A stretch of DNA of 64,000 nucleotides from Cymodocea nodosa. Lineage: Eukaryota; Streptophyta; Magnoliopsida; Alismatales; Cymodoceaceae. This document shows, in pieces, positions 1-9,959 of this stretch. The notes below the pieces were generated by a model. That model worked only from the letters and a program-made list of their open reading frames with translations. It was not told where the DNA came from and did not search any database. The stretch spans positions 2,502,501-2,566,500 of the forward strand of contig CM072342.1 of NCBI GenBank assembly GCA_036874045.1, written 5' to 3'. The stretch's first letter is position 1, and the number at the start of each line of letters is the position of its first letter. Made by a program: the position numbers and the translations under genes.

Positions 1-870
1 AGAATACAATAGAGATGAAAGTATTCATAATTACGATTAAATATTTATAGATATACACAATATATGCATAAAAATTAAGAATTGGATTTTTACATGAATG
101 TCCAGGTTTTGCCTTCATGGATGCCTAGGTGTTGCCTTGGCACCTTAATAAGTATGGTGTAAACCACACTTCCATAGTGAGTTTTCAATTTTTGCTGATA
201 GCCTTATGCAAATTTCTCTATAAGTGATCTATGGTGGTATTGGAAAAACAAAAAAGTGAAAATTCTAAAGTGTGAAATACATAAATGTCAAGAATCCAGG
301 AAGACAGCAGTATTACTTTAGATCTAGGGCTGTCATGATGCTCTCCTCCATTTTACAAGCCTTTGTCATTGTTAGGAAAGAGAGTAAAGCAGATGCTCAA
401 CATGACCATCATACTTTGTTTTAGTTTAAACAGGCTCAGAAACAATAATAATAAGAAGAGTAAAATGTCAAACTGCATGTGCATAATTGCCAGAATACAT
501 GTACCAACAGCTGGTGCACATCTTTCGTGGAATGATGAAAGCAAGGGATACGTAAGTTTAGAATTTGATTCCTTGTTCTGGTTCAAGATTTTGAATCACC
601 ATAATTGGTGCTACTTTTCCGTCATTGTTGACTACGTAACATGGAGTTTCCTTAGAAACCACAAAAAGTGCAGGATATATGTTGGAAGTTGGCATTTTTT
701 GCAGAGAAATTGCATGTGCTCAATCTATTGGAATATTTTGGTGGAAACATGAACTTTATTTTTCCCAAGTTTTTCTTTGTAGTTTACAGGGAAATGGTGT
801 ATTCTTTGATCTGCTCGACCTTTAAGGTTTAAATGCATGCCAATTACAAAGTAAATATATGCTGGTGCAG
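1..870 (+). other. Intron sequence of the XLG gene (5' part off window)
   Basis: No exon of the XLG gene could be recognised before 871. The acceptor ending at 870 (TGGTGCAG) shows this stretch is intronic, and the split glycine codon at the junction means at least one exon lies to the left of the window. The open frame at 363-752 has no family resemblance and is taken as chance. A short dispersed repeat copy lies at 121-156. Confidence 0.6.
121..156 (+). repeat. Dispersed repeat, copy 1
   Basis: A 36-bp stretch opening ATGCCTAGGTGT matches 30049-30084 at 29 of 36 positions, six of the seven differences being transitions. Both copies follow an ACACAATATAT-containing A+T-rich lead. Confidence 0.55.
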
Positions 871-3800
871 GTGATGATACAGCTCGATGTGATGACCTGA
901 CCATATATTCTATCTGTCCAAGATTAAAATCTTTCTCTGATTTTCTTCTCAAAGTTAGGGCATCAGGAAACCTGGATGCTATTTTTCCAGCTGCTACTCG
1001 GGAATATGCCCCCTTAGTTGAGGAGTTGTGGAATAATGCCTCTATACAGTCTACATACAGTCGAAAAAGTGAACTACAAGCACTTCCCCTCATTGCAAGT
1101 TATTTCTTGGAGCGGGTAATAATACTCAACTATAGATAAATTAATGTTCTCTTCATGATTTTTTGGTTTGATTTGTCACATGGTTCTAGCATCATTATTT
1201 GGAGTTAAAGATGTAAATTCCTACCACAATCTTCTGTTGTTTGTTTGTTTATCATGTGCAATTAAAAAATGAGGTTTTATTCATAGGTTGGGAGGCTTGA
1301 TGCTCTATATATATCATATTTGAGTCCATAGAGAGGTACACTTAGGCCCTAGCATTTCAAAGATCCATTGTTTACAGAAAAGCCATTTCCTTATTTCATA
1401 CATTGCTTCCTAAGAAAGCTTAAGGATGGTTTCATTCCCAACTTGCCAAAAAAGTGAGTTGCATTATTCACTTTTCTTGAATAAAGGTTTATAGTACGGA
1501 AGATTTGATGGGTATATTATTGAAATCTCTTAATCATCATAATGTACTTCACATATCCACTCTTTAGGCTTTCATTGAACAGAATGGAGGCAATAGCTGT
1601 TGGTGGTTCATGACTTTATCTGACATTTATTTCAGAAAGCAGTTCTTCCAAAGTGTCAGTTCCAGTTAATTTATATTTAAGAATTGGAAATTGCACTTCT
1701 AAATGCACTCTAAAATACTGTCATATTTCATTAAAAAGGCAATCTATTTACCACGAAACGGAAAACACTACCTTCATGGTTGACTAAGGGCATGAGGAAA
1801 GAAAAGTTAACGTGATTGTCGTGAGGGTGATACATTTACTACCTATCTCATATTACAATAGACACATGGATATCACAATATCAGCTTGGACTGCATTTTG
1901 AAGCATTGGATAAGTGGGTATCTCATCAGCATTGTAATTAAAAAAACTTAACTGCCATAACATAGGAAAGCCTTGTAGTTTAGGAATTCCAATTGAGTTG
2001 GTGTTTGTTCTGGTGGTTTTCCGGGAGAGCCATATAAAATGACTTTCATGTGTTTGATTTGGTTTCTAGTGATTTTTTCATTTCTGATGAAGTTAGGAAA
2101 TATGTAACGGCAGTTTCAAGACCATACGTTAAAATATTAAGAAACCCAATATCTTTCTTTTTCTTTAATAAACTATTTTGGAAATAAGCTATATTTTCTT
2201 GACCATTTTTAATTTTTTTTGGACTTCAGAAGAATTACTTTGCCTTGAGGACTTTTACAGTAAATGAACTCTTTTTTTGAAGTTCTAATTTCTCAATTGT
2301 TTTGATTTGCAATTTTCATCAGGTTGTTGATATATCGAGGCCTGAATATGAGCCCTCCGATATGGATATCCTGTGTGCAGATGGAATTGCTACTTCCAAT
2401 GGGCTGGCATGCACTGAATTCTCGTTCCCGAGTACAGGTCATGATTGTTGTGGCACTGATGCTGATAGTCAACATGAGATGTTACTCAGGTTGGTGTGCA
2501 TCTTTAATGCTTACTGCAATCAATTAGCATCTCTCAGATTTTCTAGATGGGCCCATGGCTATAGAACACATTCTATCCCATATGTGTACAAATTTTTTTT
2601 TAATGGTATACATAATTAAAGTAAGCCACTGTAGATGGGTAGGAAAAAACTTGAGAATTCCCTTAGGACCCTATTAACTATGGAGTGCAAAAAAATTTAT
2701 TCAATTTATTGTCAAACTTTGGTTCTACGAAAAAAGGAAATGTGTCACTTTTGTGAAAATGTAGGTGGAAGTTTGGTGAGAAATAGAAGTTCACATAAAT
2801 GAGCTAATAAGTAGGAATTTTCATTTGAATCTTTAAGAGAAGCTAAAGTTAAAAAATAATACACATGTAGAATCAATTTATGTTAGGACATTTATGATAT
2901 TCAATGTACAGTATAAAATCAAACTACTTTACTGAAATACAATAAGTTTTTAAAAATATACAATCAATGTCAAAAGTGTAAGTCACAACAATTTGCTTTC
3001 TCAACTAGCCATTGTTACCTAACCACCTTGAACTCTTTTGTTAAAACCTACCCTATCAACTATGTTAAATTACAATGCACCCCTTTGTTAGATAAACAAC
3101 ATTAACATTTGACTTGTTTGACCCATTTCCCTTCAATTCTAAAGAATTTCCTTCTTATCCTCAAACATTTGCAAATGAAGGGTGATTTTGTTCAAAACAT
3201 CATTGAAAAGGTCAAATTACCATTCAAACATGTCAGGATGGTTTTTTATTAGTTGAGGGGTAATTTGTAAAACAAAAAATTTTAGAATTTTAAAGAGTAA
3301 AGTTAAAAAGATAATTAGTTGGAGGTAGGTAACCAAGAACAGATAATTGTCTTCCATTCCATAATTAGGAAAGATGTCCTCAATTCGAAACTTCAAATCC
3401 ATACACAACCACTACGATTATCAGAAAATGATTAGAGGGAGGAGGCAATCTGTAATTTGTCAGAATATATATAACAATATTACATGATATACTGTTAAAA
3501 TATACAATCAATTTACAAAAACTTGCTATGATTTGAAATAGCATTATCAGATGTTCATGCGATATATGGTTATTGACATCAATGCAAAGTATACGTGAAA
3601 AAACGTAAGATCTTCATAGATCATAGGAAGCACCCTGACGTTGTCACAGTAGTAGGAATTGATGTCATGTTCTTTGGTCAGCAAGCTGGAGGGGATGTTC
3701 AGGTTGTAGGTGCGCTTCCTTGACCTGAAAATGTATTGAAAAAATGAATTATTAATCTTGGTTGAAATTTTAAAATTTACAAGAAATAATCTCCCAACTA

Positions 3801-6761
3801 CTGTGAGATGTGGAAGAGTAGAAAAAGAGAAAAAAGCAAGAATGGAAGAGAACGCGGGAGAAGAGATGTCTTGAAAATACACCATGTCAGGTGATATGGC
3901 TAGTCACAATGTAGAAAATCCTATGTTGATCCATAAAACATGTGGGAACGAAATTTGATGTCATGGACACTGTTATTATATCACTGATTTTAGGGAAATG
4001 TTGTGTTTCCAGATGCAAAAATCAACGAAATTTCAGCAACACATGACGTTAAATTCCATGAGCTTAATACAAACTACCTAAATAGATGGTGCAACAAATA
4101 AACTGAAATATGCATCTTATTTTGCAATAAAAGTCATTTGATTTACTGTTGAATTTAGTATAATATTGCTTTCATTTTCACATTGCTTGGTTCGCATTTG
4201 TTAAAATGTTCAAGTGAAGAGGGAAAAATGATCATTGTTATTCATATGAGGTTACACATATATAGGTCTATGGACTTTATATGGATATCTAAATACCCAT
4301 ATAATTACATAACACACTTAAAAATTCCTCTTAAATTGAAGCATATATATCAAACATGCTTAACTTGCCACATATAATTTGAAAAATTCTTGCATGCAAG
4401 CCCTTTGTGAAAATATTAGTCAGTTGCTCTGAAGGCTGTGTATTAGGAGTTGAGATCACATTAAATTGTACCAAGTTCCCAACAAAGTGACAATCCACTA
4501 CTATATGATTAGTATACTCATAGAAGGTTGAATTATTTGCAATGTGTATAGCAACTTTGTTGTTACAATACATGAACATTGGCATCTCCAAAACAAACTC
4601 AAATTCTATTAGTAATAACTTTAGCCATGCCATTGTACAATTTGCATATGCCATAGATCTATACTCGAATTTCTACACTTGATTTGGACTCTAAATTTTA
4701 CCTTTTACTTTATGTAACAAGATTTTCACTTACATAAGTATAGTATCCTGACATCAATTTTCTATCATCTTTGTCTCTACATAGCTAATGTCTGAGTAGA
4801 CTTTAATTCTCAGATGATTCATCTGGATTTCCTTTCCTGTATGCTAAAGCATGTATAGGTCCTTGTTAATGTATTAGTTTGGGCTCCTACATGAATGAAT
4901 CAACAATCCTACCTCATAAGTTATATTAGGTTGTGTCATGGTCAAATAGATTAGTTTTCCAATTAGTCTTCCATAGCTGTCAAGATCATCAAAGAATTTA
5001 GAGTTTTTCTCGCAAAATGGAGGATTCTGATCCATTGGTATGTTTTTCGGCTTGTGCCCTAGTAATTCCGTCTCCTAGAGCATATCAAGCACATACTTTC
5101 TTTATAAGAGTATTAGCTTCTCTTTGACATAAAGCAAACTCTATCTCAAAAAATATTTGGATTTTCCCATCTCCATTGTGACAAGTGTTTAACCGAGTAC
5201 TGCTTTACCTCTATGATTCTTTCGTTCACTATCACTACCTATCAACAATATGTCATCAACATAAATTGTCAAAAAAATATGACCATTTGTGGTCTTTTTA
5301 ATGAACATCGAATGGACCCCTGCACATCTATGAAATCACTGTTCATCACAACTTCATTGAATTTCTGAAACTAGGCACATAGGCTTTGCTTTAACCTGTA
5401 TATATCTTTCTTAAGCCTATAGACTTTGTTTTCTCCTTGAGCAATATATTTAGGAGATTTTTCCACATATACCTCTTCTCCTAGGTCATTATATGAGAAA
5501 ACATTGTTGACATCTAGTTGACTTAATTTCTACTATTGATTTACCACAGTTGACGGTAAAACTCTGATGGAATTGAGGCGTGCAACATGAGAATGTTTTG
5601 GCATATAAAAACACCTTGATATGACAACAATAGGGCACCCTAGAAACTCGATCAACAATGTATACCACAAGATAAAGTTCATTACACCATGGAACAACCA
5701 ACAGCCAGCGACAACTACCATTGTTTCCCCTTAAAGGAGGGGCTGGAGGTGGAGGAGAGACAAACTAGGGTGTATAGACATCAGGATTAAACTAGGATTA
5801 TAGGTTCAATTATGAATTTTTTTTGAAAATACTGACATAATTTTAAGTTGTATAATTTCAATCAAACAATATTATGTACCACTTTATACTATCACAAACC
5901 GTTGTGTATAATCTTAATTATGCTTAATTTGTTAAACTTATATTCTGAATCAAACTAAACCTAGTTTTAAAAGGGAAGATTACTTTTTATGGATAAGCTG
6001 AAGCTAACTTATACTGTCTTTTGTGTATATGAAGATTTGGATAATAGTTCTTTCATAGAAGCTGATGGTGCAGGAAAATATTCTACAGCACTGATACAAT
6101 AGGCTGGTTCTTACCTATTTTATTTGTGGTACTGCCTTGATTTGATCTTTACACACTTTACAGGTACCAACTCATTAGAGTGCACACTAAAGGTCTTGGT
6201 GAGAACCGCAAGTGCTTAGAGATGTTCGAAGATGCTCGGATGGTTATCTTCTGTGCCTCATTGAGTGATTACGATGAGTATTCTGAAGACCTAAATGGAG
6301 TAACCATCAACAAAATGTTAGCGAGCAAGAAACTCTTTGAGAGCATTGCCACACATCCAACTTTTGAGCAGATGGATTTCCTTCTTATACTAAATAAGTT
6401 TGATCAGCTTGAGCTAAAAATTGATCAGACACCGCTCACAGTCTGTGACTGGTTTAATGACTTCAACCCTGTGACGAGCCGTCATAACTTCAACAACAAC
6501 GGTGGGAATCACAACAATCGGAGCTTCAACAATGCATCACCTGCACAGCAGGCTTTTTATTATATTGCCATTAAGTTCAAGAAATTGTTTACTTCCCTCA
6601 CGGGCAGGAAACTATATGTTATAATGGCAAATTCCCAGGACTCTGATTCTGTTGATTGTGCATTGAGATATTCCAGAGAGATACTGAAATGGGAGGAAGA
6701 AAGAATCATCTTTGGCACAGACGAGTTCTCGGGTTACAGCACAGATTCGAACTCATTCTGA
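871..6761 (+). CDS. Extra-large G protein (XLG1-type), C-terminal exons, 5' partial
   Basis: XLGs are plant-specific G-alpha-like proteins that pair with G-beta-gamma at the plasma membrane and in the nucleus, in defence, ABA and growth signalling. Three terminal exons are visible: 871-1115, 2323-2489 and 6164-6761, with GT-AG junctions and matching phases. Together they encode about 335 residues, the helical-to-Ras-like part of the G-alpha domain. Diagnostic pieces are PAATREYAPLVEELW, YEPSDMDIL, GLACTEFSFP, YQLIRVHTKGLGEN and FLLILNKFDQ; the last carries the NKxD-type guanine-recognition motif (NKFD). As known for XLGs, the DxxGQ switch II motif of ordinary G-alpha is not conserved. ILKWEEER and YSTDSNSF at the C terminus resemble XLG1 more than XLG3 as I remember them. 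The protein N terminus, including the cysteine-rich region, lies outside the window. The last intron (2490-6163) is swollen by a copia fragment. Confidence 0.93.
2490..6163 (+). other. Long last intron of the XLG gene
   Basis: The intron opens with CAG|GTTGGT and closes with TTTACAG|GTACCAA. At 3.67 kb it is far longer than the other introns seen here. Its middle part (about 4330-5570) is a reverse-transcribed element fragment on the opposite strand. The remainder is A+T-rich sequence in which I see no gene. Confidence 0.75.
4330..5570 (-). mobile_element. Decayed Ty1-copia fragment (RT to RNase H)
   Basis: Reading the minus strand from about 5570 to 4330 gives, in order, reverse-transcriptase pieces (EEVYVEKSPKYIAQGENKVY near 5440, then KKDIYRLKQSLCA) and an RNase H piece containing DCHFVGNL and NIFTKGLHARIF near 4400-4520. 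This is the 3' half of a Ty1-copia polyprotein. It is broken by several stop codons and frameshifts, and I found neither LTRs nor a target duplication, so it is a truncated relic. It lies antisense to the host gene inside its last intron. Confidence 0.85.
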
Positions 6762-7563
6762 TTGATTAAAATTCATGTTTATAAATGTATTTATTTATAT
6801 TTCTTTTGTCATTTACCCTTAAGAGTTGTTTATGTATAATTTTCGTTGAAAAAGGAAATGACGGAAATTATTGGAAATATTGGAAAATGACAGGAGGTAA
6901 TAGAAAAGTTTAAACTTTTGTGTACGTGGGAAAATGATAGAAAATTTTAATATATTTGCGTAAAATAAAAAATAAAATGATAAAAAATAACATAAAATTT
7001 TAACATGTTTGTATATAAATGATGAGAAATAAATTTTTTAATAATTTTTAAAATAATAAATGATAATATAATTAAAAAGTAATATTTTAAATAATATAAT
7101 ATATTTTAAGTATATTTTAAGTAATATAATATAATATATAGTATTAGAATGAGTCTCTCTGGAAGTTTTTCTTGTCTGTCTAATTTGAAAACTTCTTGTG
7201 CGGTAGGTAGAGCATGCATGGTATCAGTCGTAATAATGAGTGCTTAATAATATCGAATTAATTTACTCTAATTTTTATAACTATAATAAATATAATCATT
7301 CAATTACAAAAATTCAAACTGAACGTGGATTCACTATTACAAATTTAAATTTTTTAAGGTTTTTTGATAAATATTTCTAAATTTATGTTCAAAATCACAT
7401 AAAATAGAGCTTTATCATTAATAGCATCGTTTATCGTTCATTTAACTAGAACAATAATATCGATGGTTACTTTAGGATTTAACTTATAAAGAATGTAAAA
7501 AATAATATGTTTATGAAAAAACCCAATAAACGGTCTACATAACACCGGTCGGTCGGTGCTCAC
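6762..7563. other. Intergenic, XLG 3' flank to PPR promoter
   Basis: The first 400 bp are extremely A+T-rich, with runs of AATATA and AAAATT units (about 6940-7140), and include the XLG 3' UTR. The remainder is the upstream region of the PPR gene. I see no coding potential and no clear TATA box. Confidence 0.6.
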
Positions 7564-7674
7564 CGCTGTAAGTCACTTTTTGTTGGGCGGGTATCGATCC
7601 CTTGATCATTTGTGTAAATGTCGAAGGTTTTGAATGCCTGAGCTATCAAAGGACTCGGCCGCCGTAAGTCACTT
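7564..7674 (-). mobile_element. Tiny tRNA-like SINE candidate with target-site duplications
   Basis: An 81-bp body (7579-7659) is flanked by direct repeats at 7564-7578 and 7660-7674 that agree at 14 of 15 positions (CGCYGTAAGTCACTT). On the minus strand the body contains TAGCTCAGGCAT, a near match to a pol III A box, and 45 bp further GGATCGATACC, a perfect B box (GGWTCRANNCC). It ends in CAACAAA, a short A-rich tail. Internal pol III boxes, A-rich end and target duplication together fit a tRNA-derived SINE or a SINE head. It is shorter than most plant SINEs. A retroposed tRNA pseudogene is the alternative. It ends 23 bp before the PPR start codon. Confidence 0.6.
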
Positions 7675-7697
7675 GTACGTCTACGGCTTCCCACTTC

Positions 7698-9959
7698 ATG
7701 ATCCTCCGTTTCGCCCCTAGGAACATCATCATCACTGCAGCAACCGCCACAATCTCCTCTCTTCGTCGTCTCCAGACCACAGCCCAAAAGCCCCTTACCA
7801 AGCAGCTATCCACAACCAACGTCGACACCATCACCACCACCATCCGCCCCTTCCCGGATTACTCCCCGAGGACCCCCTCTGTTCAAGATTCCGACTTCTT
7901 CCGCCACATTGCCACTGCTCTCAAGCAGCGCCGCCACGAACCCATTCGCTGCGTCCTCCGCCCCTTCGCGTCCCGCTTCCGCCAGGAACACCTTCTCTGG
8001 CTCCTCCCCCACCTCCAGCATGACCACTCCCTCGTCCTTGGCCTTTTCCAGTGGTGTCGCTCCCGGAGAGGCTTTCCTGTGAGTACCGAGGCTTTTTCCA
8101 TCGTTACCCATCTTGTCATTTGCTCGAATAAGCCGAAACTTGCGCAAGGGTTAGTGCGTGAAGGTTTGGCCTCTTACAGGCATTTTGTCGACTATGTTAT
8201 CTACACTTACAAGCACTGGGGTTTGAACCCTGTCGTCTTTGATATCGTGTTTCGGGAACTCGTCAATGTCAACAAAGTCGATGAGGCAAGGAGTCTTTTC
8301 CATCGATTAATTAGTTATGGAATTGTTGTTGCTGTAGAAGTGCTGAATCTGTTGCTTTCTCGCCTTACGGTTGATGCAATGGCTGAGGTTTTTGAGGAAT
8401 TTCCAGAGTTTGGTGTTCGGTGGAATGTCATTTCCTACAACATTGTCATTCATAATCTTTGTAGAAAAAGAAATTTGATAAAAGCAAGAGAGGTTCTTGT
8501 CAATATGGAGGTGAAAGGATCCGTTCCACCTGATGTTGTAAGTTACAGCACCTTGGTCGATGGGCTTTGCAAGGTTGGCGAGCTGCAACAGGCACTGGAG
8601 CTTGTTAAAGAGATGAATTGCAAAGGCCTAAAGCCAAATAACTTTACATATAATAGCATGCTAAAGGTTCTCTGCAAGAGTGGAATGATGGCGGATGCAG
8701 AGAAGATGTTTATGGATATGCTGAGCAGTGGATTAGCTCCTGATGAGTTTGTGTATACAACGTTAATCAACGGCTATTGCAAGATTGGTGATTTGAATTC
8801 TGTAAACCATCTAGTAAATGAGATGAAGAAAAGGAGACAGGTTCCCGATGCAGTTACCTACACAGCTCTAATTCATGGACTCTGTGGTAGTCAGAAAATG
8901 TTCGAGGCAGGTAAGGTTTTCAGAGAGATGATCAAGAAGGGTTTAGAGCCTGATGAGGTAACCTACACAACACTGATCGATGGCTTCTGCAAGGATGGAA
9001 AGATTGCAGATGCTTTTGAGCTCCACAATAGGATGGTTGCGTTGGGTTTGACTCCAAATATTGTGACATATACTTCTCTTTCTGATGGACTATGCAAGCA
9101 GGGAGATTTGGGATCCGCAAATGAACTTCTGCATGAGATGTGCAGTAAAGGCCTTGAACTGAATGTGTTTGCATACAATTCTTTGATTAATGGCCTTTGC
9201 AAAGTTGGAAATGTAGGACAGGCTGTTAAGATTGTTTCAGACATGGAAGCATCGGAACCTTTGCCTGATACTTATACCTATACAACTTTGATAGATGCTT
9301 ACTGCAAGTCTGGCAACATGCAAAAGGCTTATGGTCTTCTTAGGCATATGTTAGCCAAAGGTATCCAACCCAGCATTGTGACTTTCAATGTTTTGATGAA
9401 CGGACTTTGTAGTTCACAGATGCTTGAAGATGGAAAAGAGCTTCTGAATTGGATGATTGAGAAGGCCATTAGGCCAAATTCTACAACTTACAATTCTCTT
9501 ATGAAGCAATACTGCATCATGAAAGATATGAAAAATGCAACGGAAATCTATAAGAAGATGTGTTCTCAGGGTGTTATGCCTGATACAAATACCTATAATA
9601 TCTTGATCAAGGGACATTCTAAAATGAGGAACATGATTGAAGCAAAATATCTCCACAAGGAAATGCTTGAGAAAGGTTTCTTTCTTAGTAGAAGTTCTTA
9701 TCTAGCATTTATTAAAGGTTTATTTAAGAAGAAGAAAGTAATGGAAGCCAGAAAAGTATTCGAGGAAATGAAAGCAAAAGGATTTACTGGTGATAGAGAA
9801 ATATACAACCTTTTTATTGATCATAATTACGATGAGGGAAACATGGACATGACTCTTGATCTCTGTGATGAAGCTCTAGAGAAATGTCACACCAATTCAC
9901 AAAATTGTAATGAAGATTCATATAAAGTACAAGAAAGCCAGGCAAGTATTTTGGGTTGA
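7698..9959 (+). CDS. P-class pentatricopeptide repeat protein (At1g05670-like), mitochondrial
   Basis: PPR proteins bind single-stranded organelle RNA and guide its processing or translation. This 753-residue intronless frame starts with a basic, serine/threonine-rich presequence without acidic residues (MILRFAPRNIIITAA...), typical of mitochondrial import. From about residue 245 to 670 it shows an almost perfect run of 35-residue P motifs with the core YNSLINGLCK / YTTLIDGFCK. Weaker repeats extend to both sides, giving roughly 15 in total. There is no E, DYW or SMR domain, so an RNA editing catalytic role is not indicated. The order and sequence of the repeats, such as TFNVLMNGLC and LLNWMIEKAIRPN, closely resemble Arabidopsis At1g05670 as I remember it (about 740 residues). 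The first ATG of the frame is used. A SINE-like insertion ends just upstream, so it may be part of the 5' UTR. Confidence 0.93.
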   Translation: MILRFAPRNIIITAATATISSLRRLQTTAQKPLTKQLSTTNVDTITTTIRPFPDYSPRTPSVQDSDFFRHIATALKQRRHEPIRCVLRPFASRFRQEHLLWLLPHLQHDHSLVLGLFQWCRSRRGFPVSTEAFSIVTHLVICSNKPKLAQGLVREGLASYRHFVDYVIYTYKHWGLNPVVFDIVFRELVNVNKVDEARSLFHRLISYGIVVAVEVLNLLLSRLTVDAMAEVFEEFPEFGVRWNVISYNIVIHNLCRKRNLIKAREVLVNMEVKGSVPPDVVSYSTLVDGLCKVGELQQALELVKEMNCKGLKPNNFTYNSMLKVLCKSGMMADAEKMFMDMLSSGLAPDEFVYTTLINGYCKIGDLNSVNHLVNEMKKRRQVPDAVTYTALIHGLCGSQKMFEAGKVFREMIKKGLEPDEVTYTTLIDGFCKDGKIADAFELHNRMVALGLTPNIVTYTSLSDGLCKQGDLGSANELLHEMCSKGLELNVFAYNSLINGLCKVGNVGQAVKIVSDMEASEPLPDTYTYTTLIDAYCKSGNMQKAYGLLRHMLAKGIQPSIVTFNVLMNGLCSSQMLEDGKELLNWMIEKAIRPNSTTYNSLMKQYCIMKDMKNATEIYKKMCSQGVMPDTNTYNILIKGHSKMRNMIEAKYLHKEMLEKGFFLSRSSYLAFIKGLFKKKKVMEARKVFEEMKAKGFTGDREIYNLFIDHNYDEGNMDMTLDLCDEALEKCHTNSQNCNEDSYKVQESQASILG

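Noticed and set aside
363-752. 129-codon plus-strand open frame at the window's left end
   Set aside because: No family resemblance, low-complexity Asn/Lys stretch, and it overlaps a similar frame on the other strand. It lies in an XLG intron.
7579-7659. Functional tRNA gene
   Set aside because: It has A and B boxes but I could not fold a full cloverleaf with paired acceptor stem and anticodon arm. Flanking direct repeats point to retroposition.
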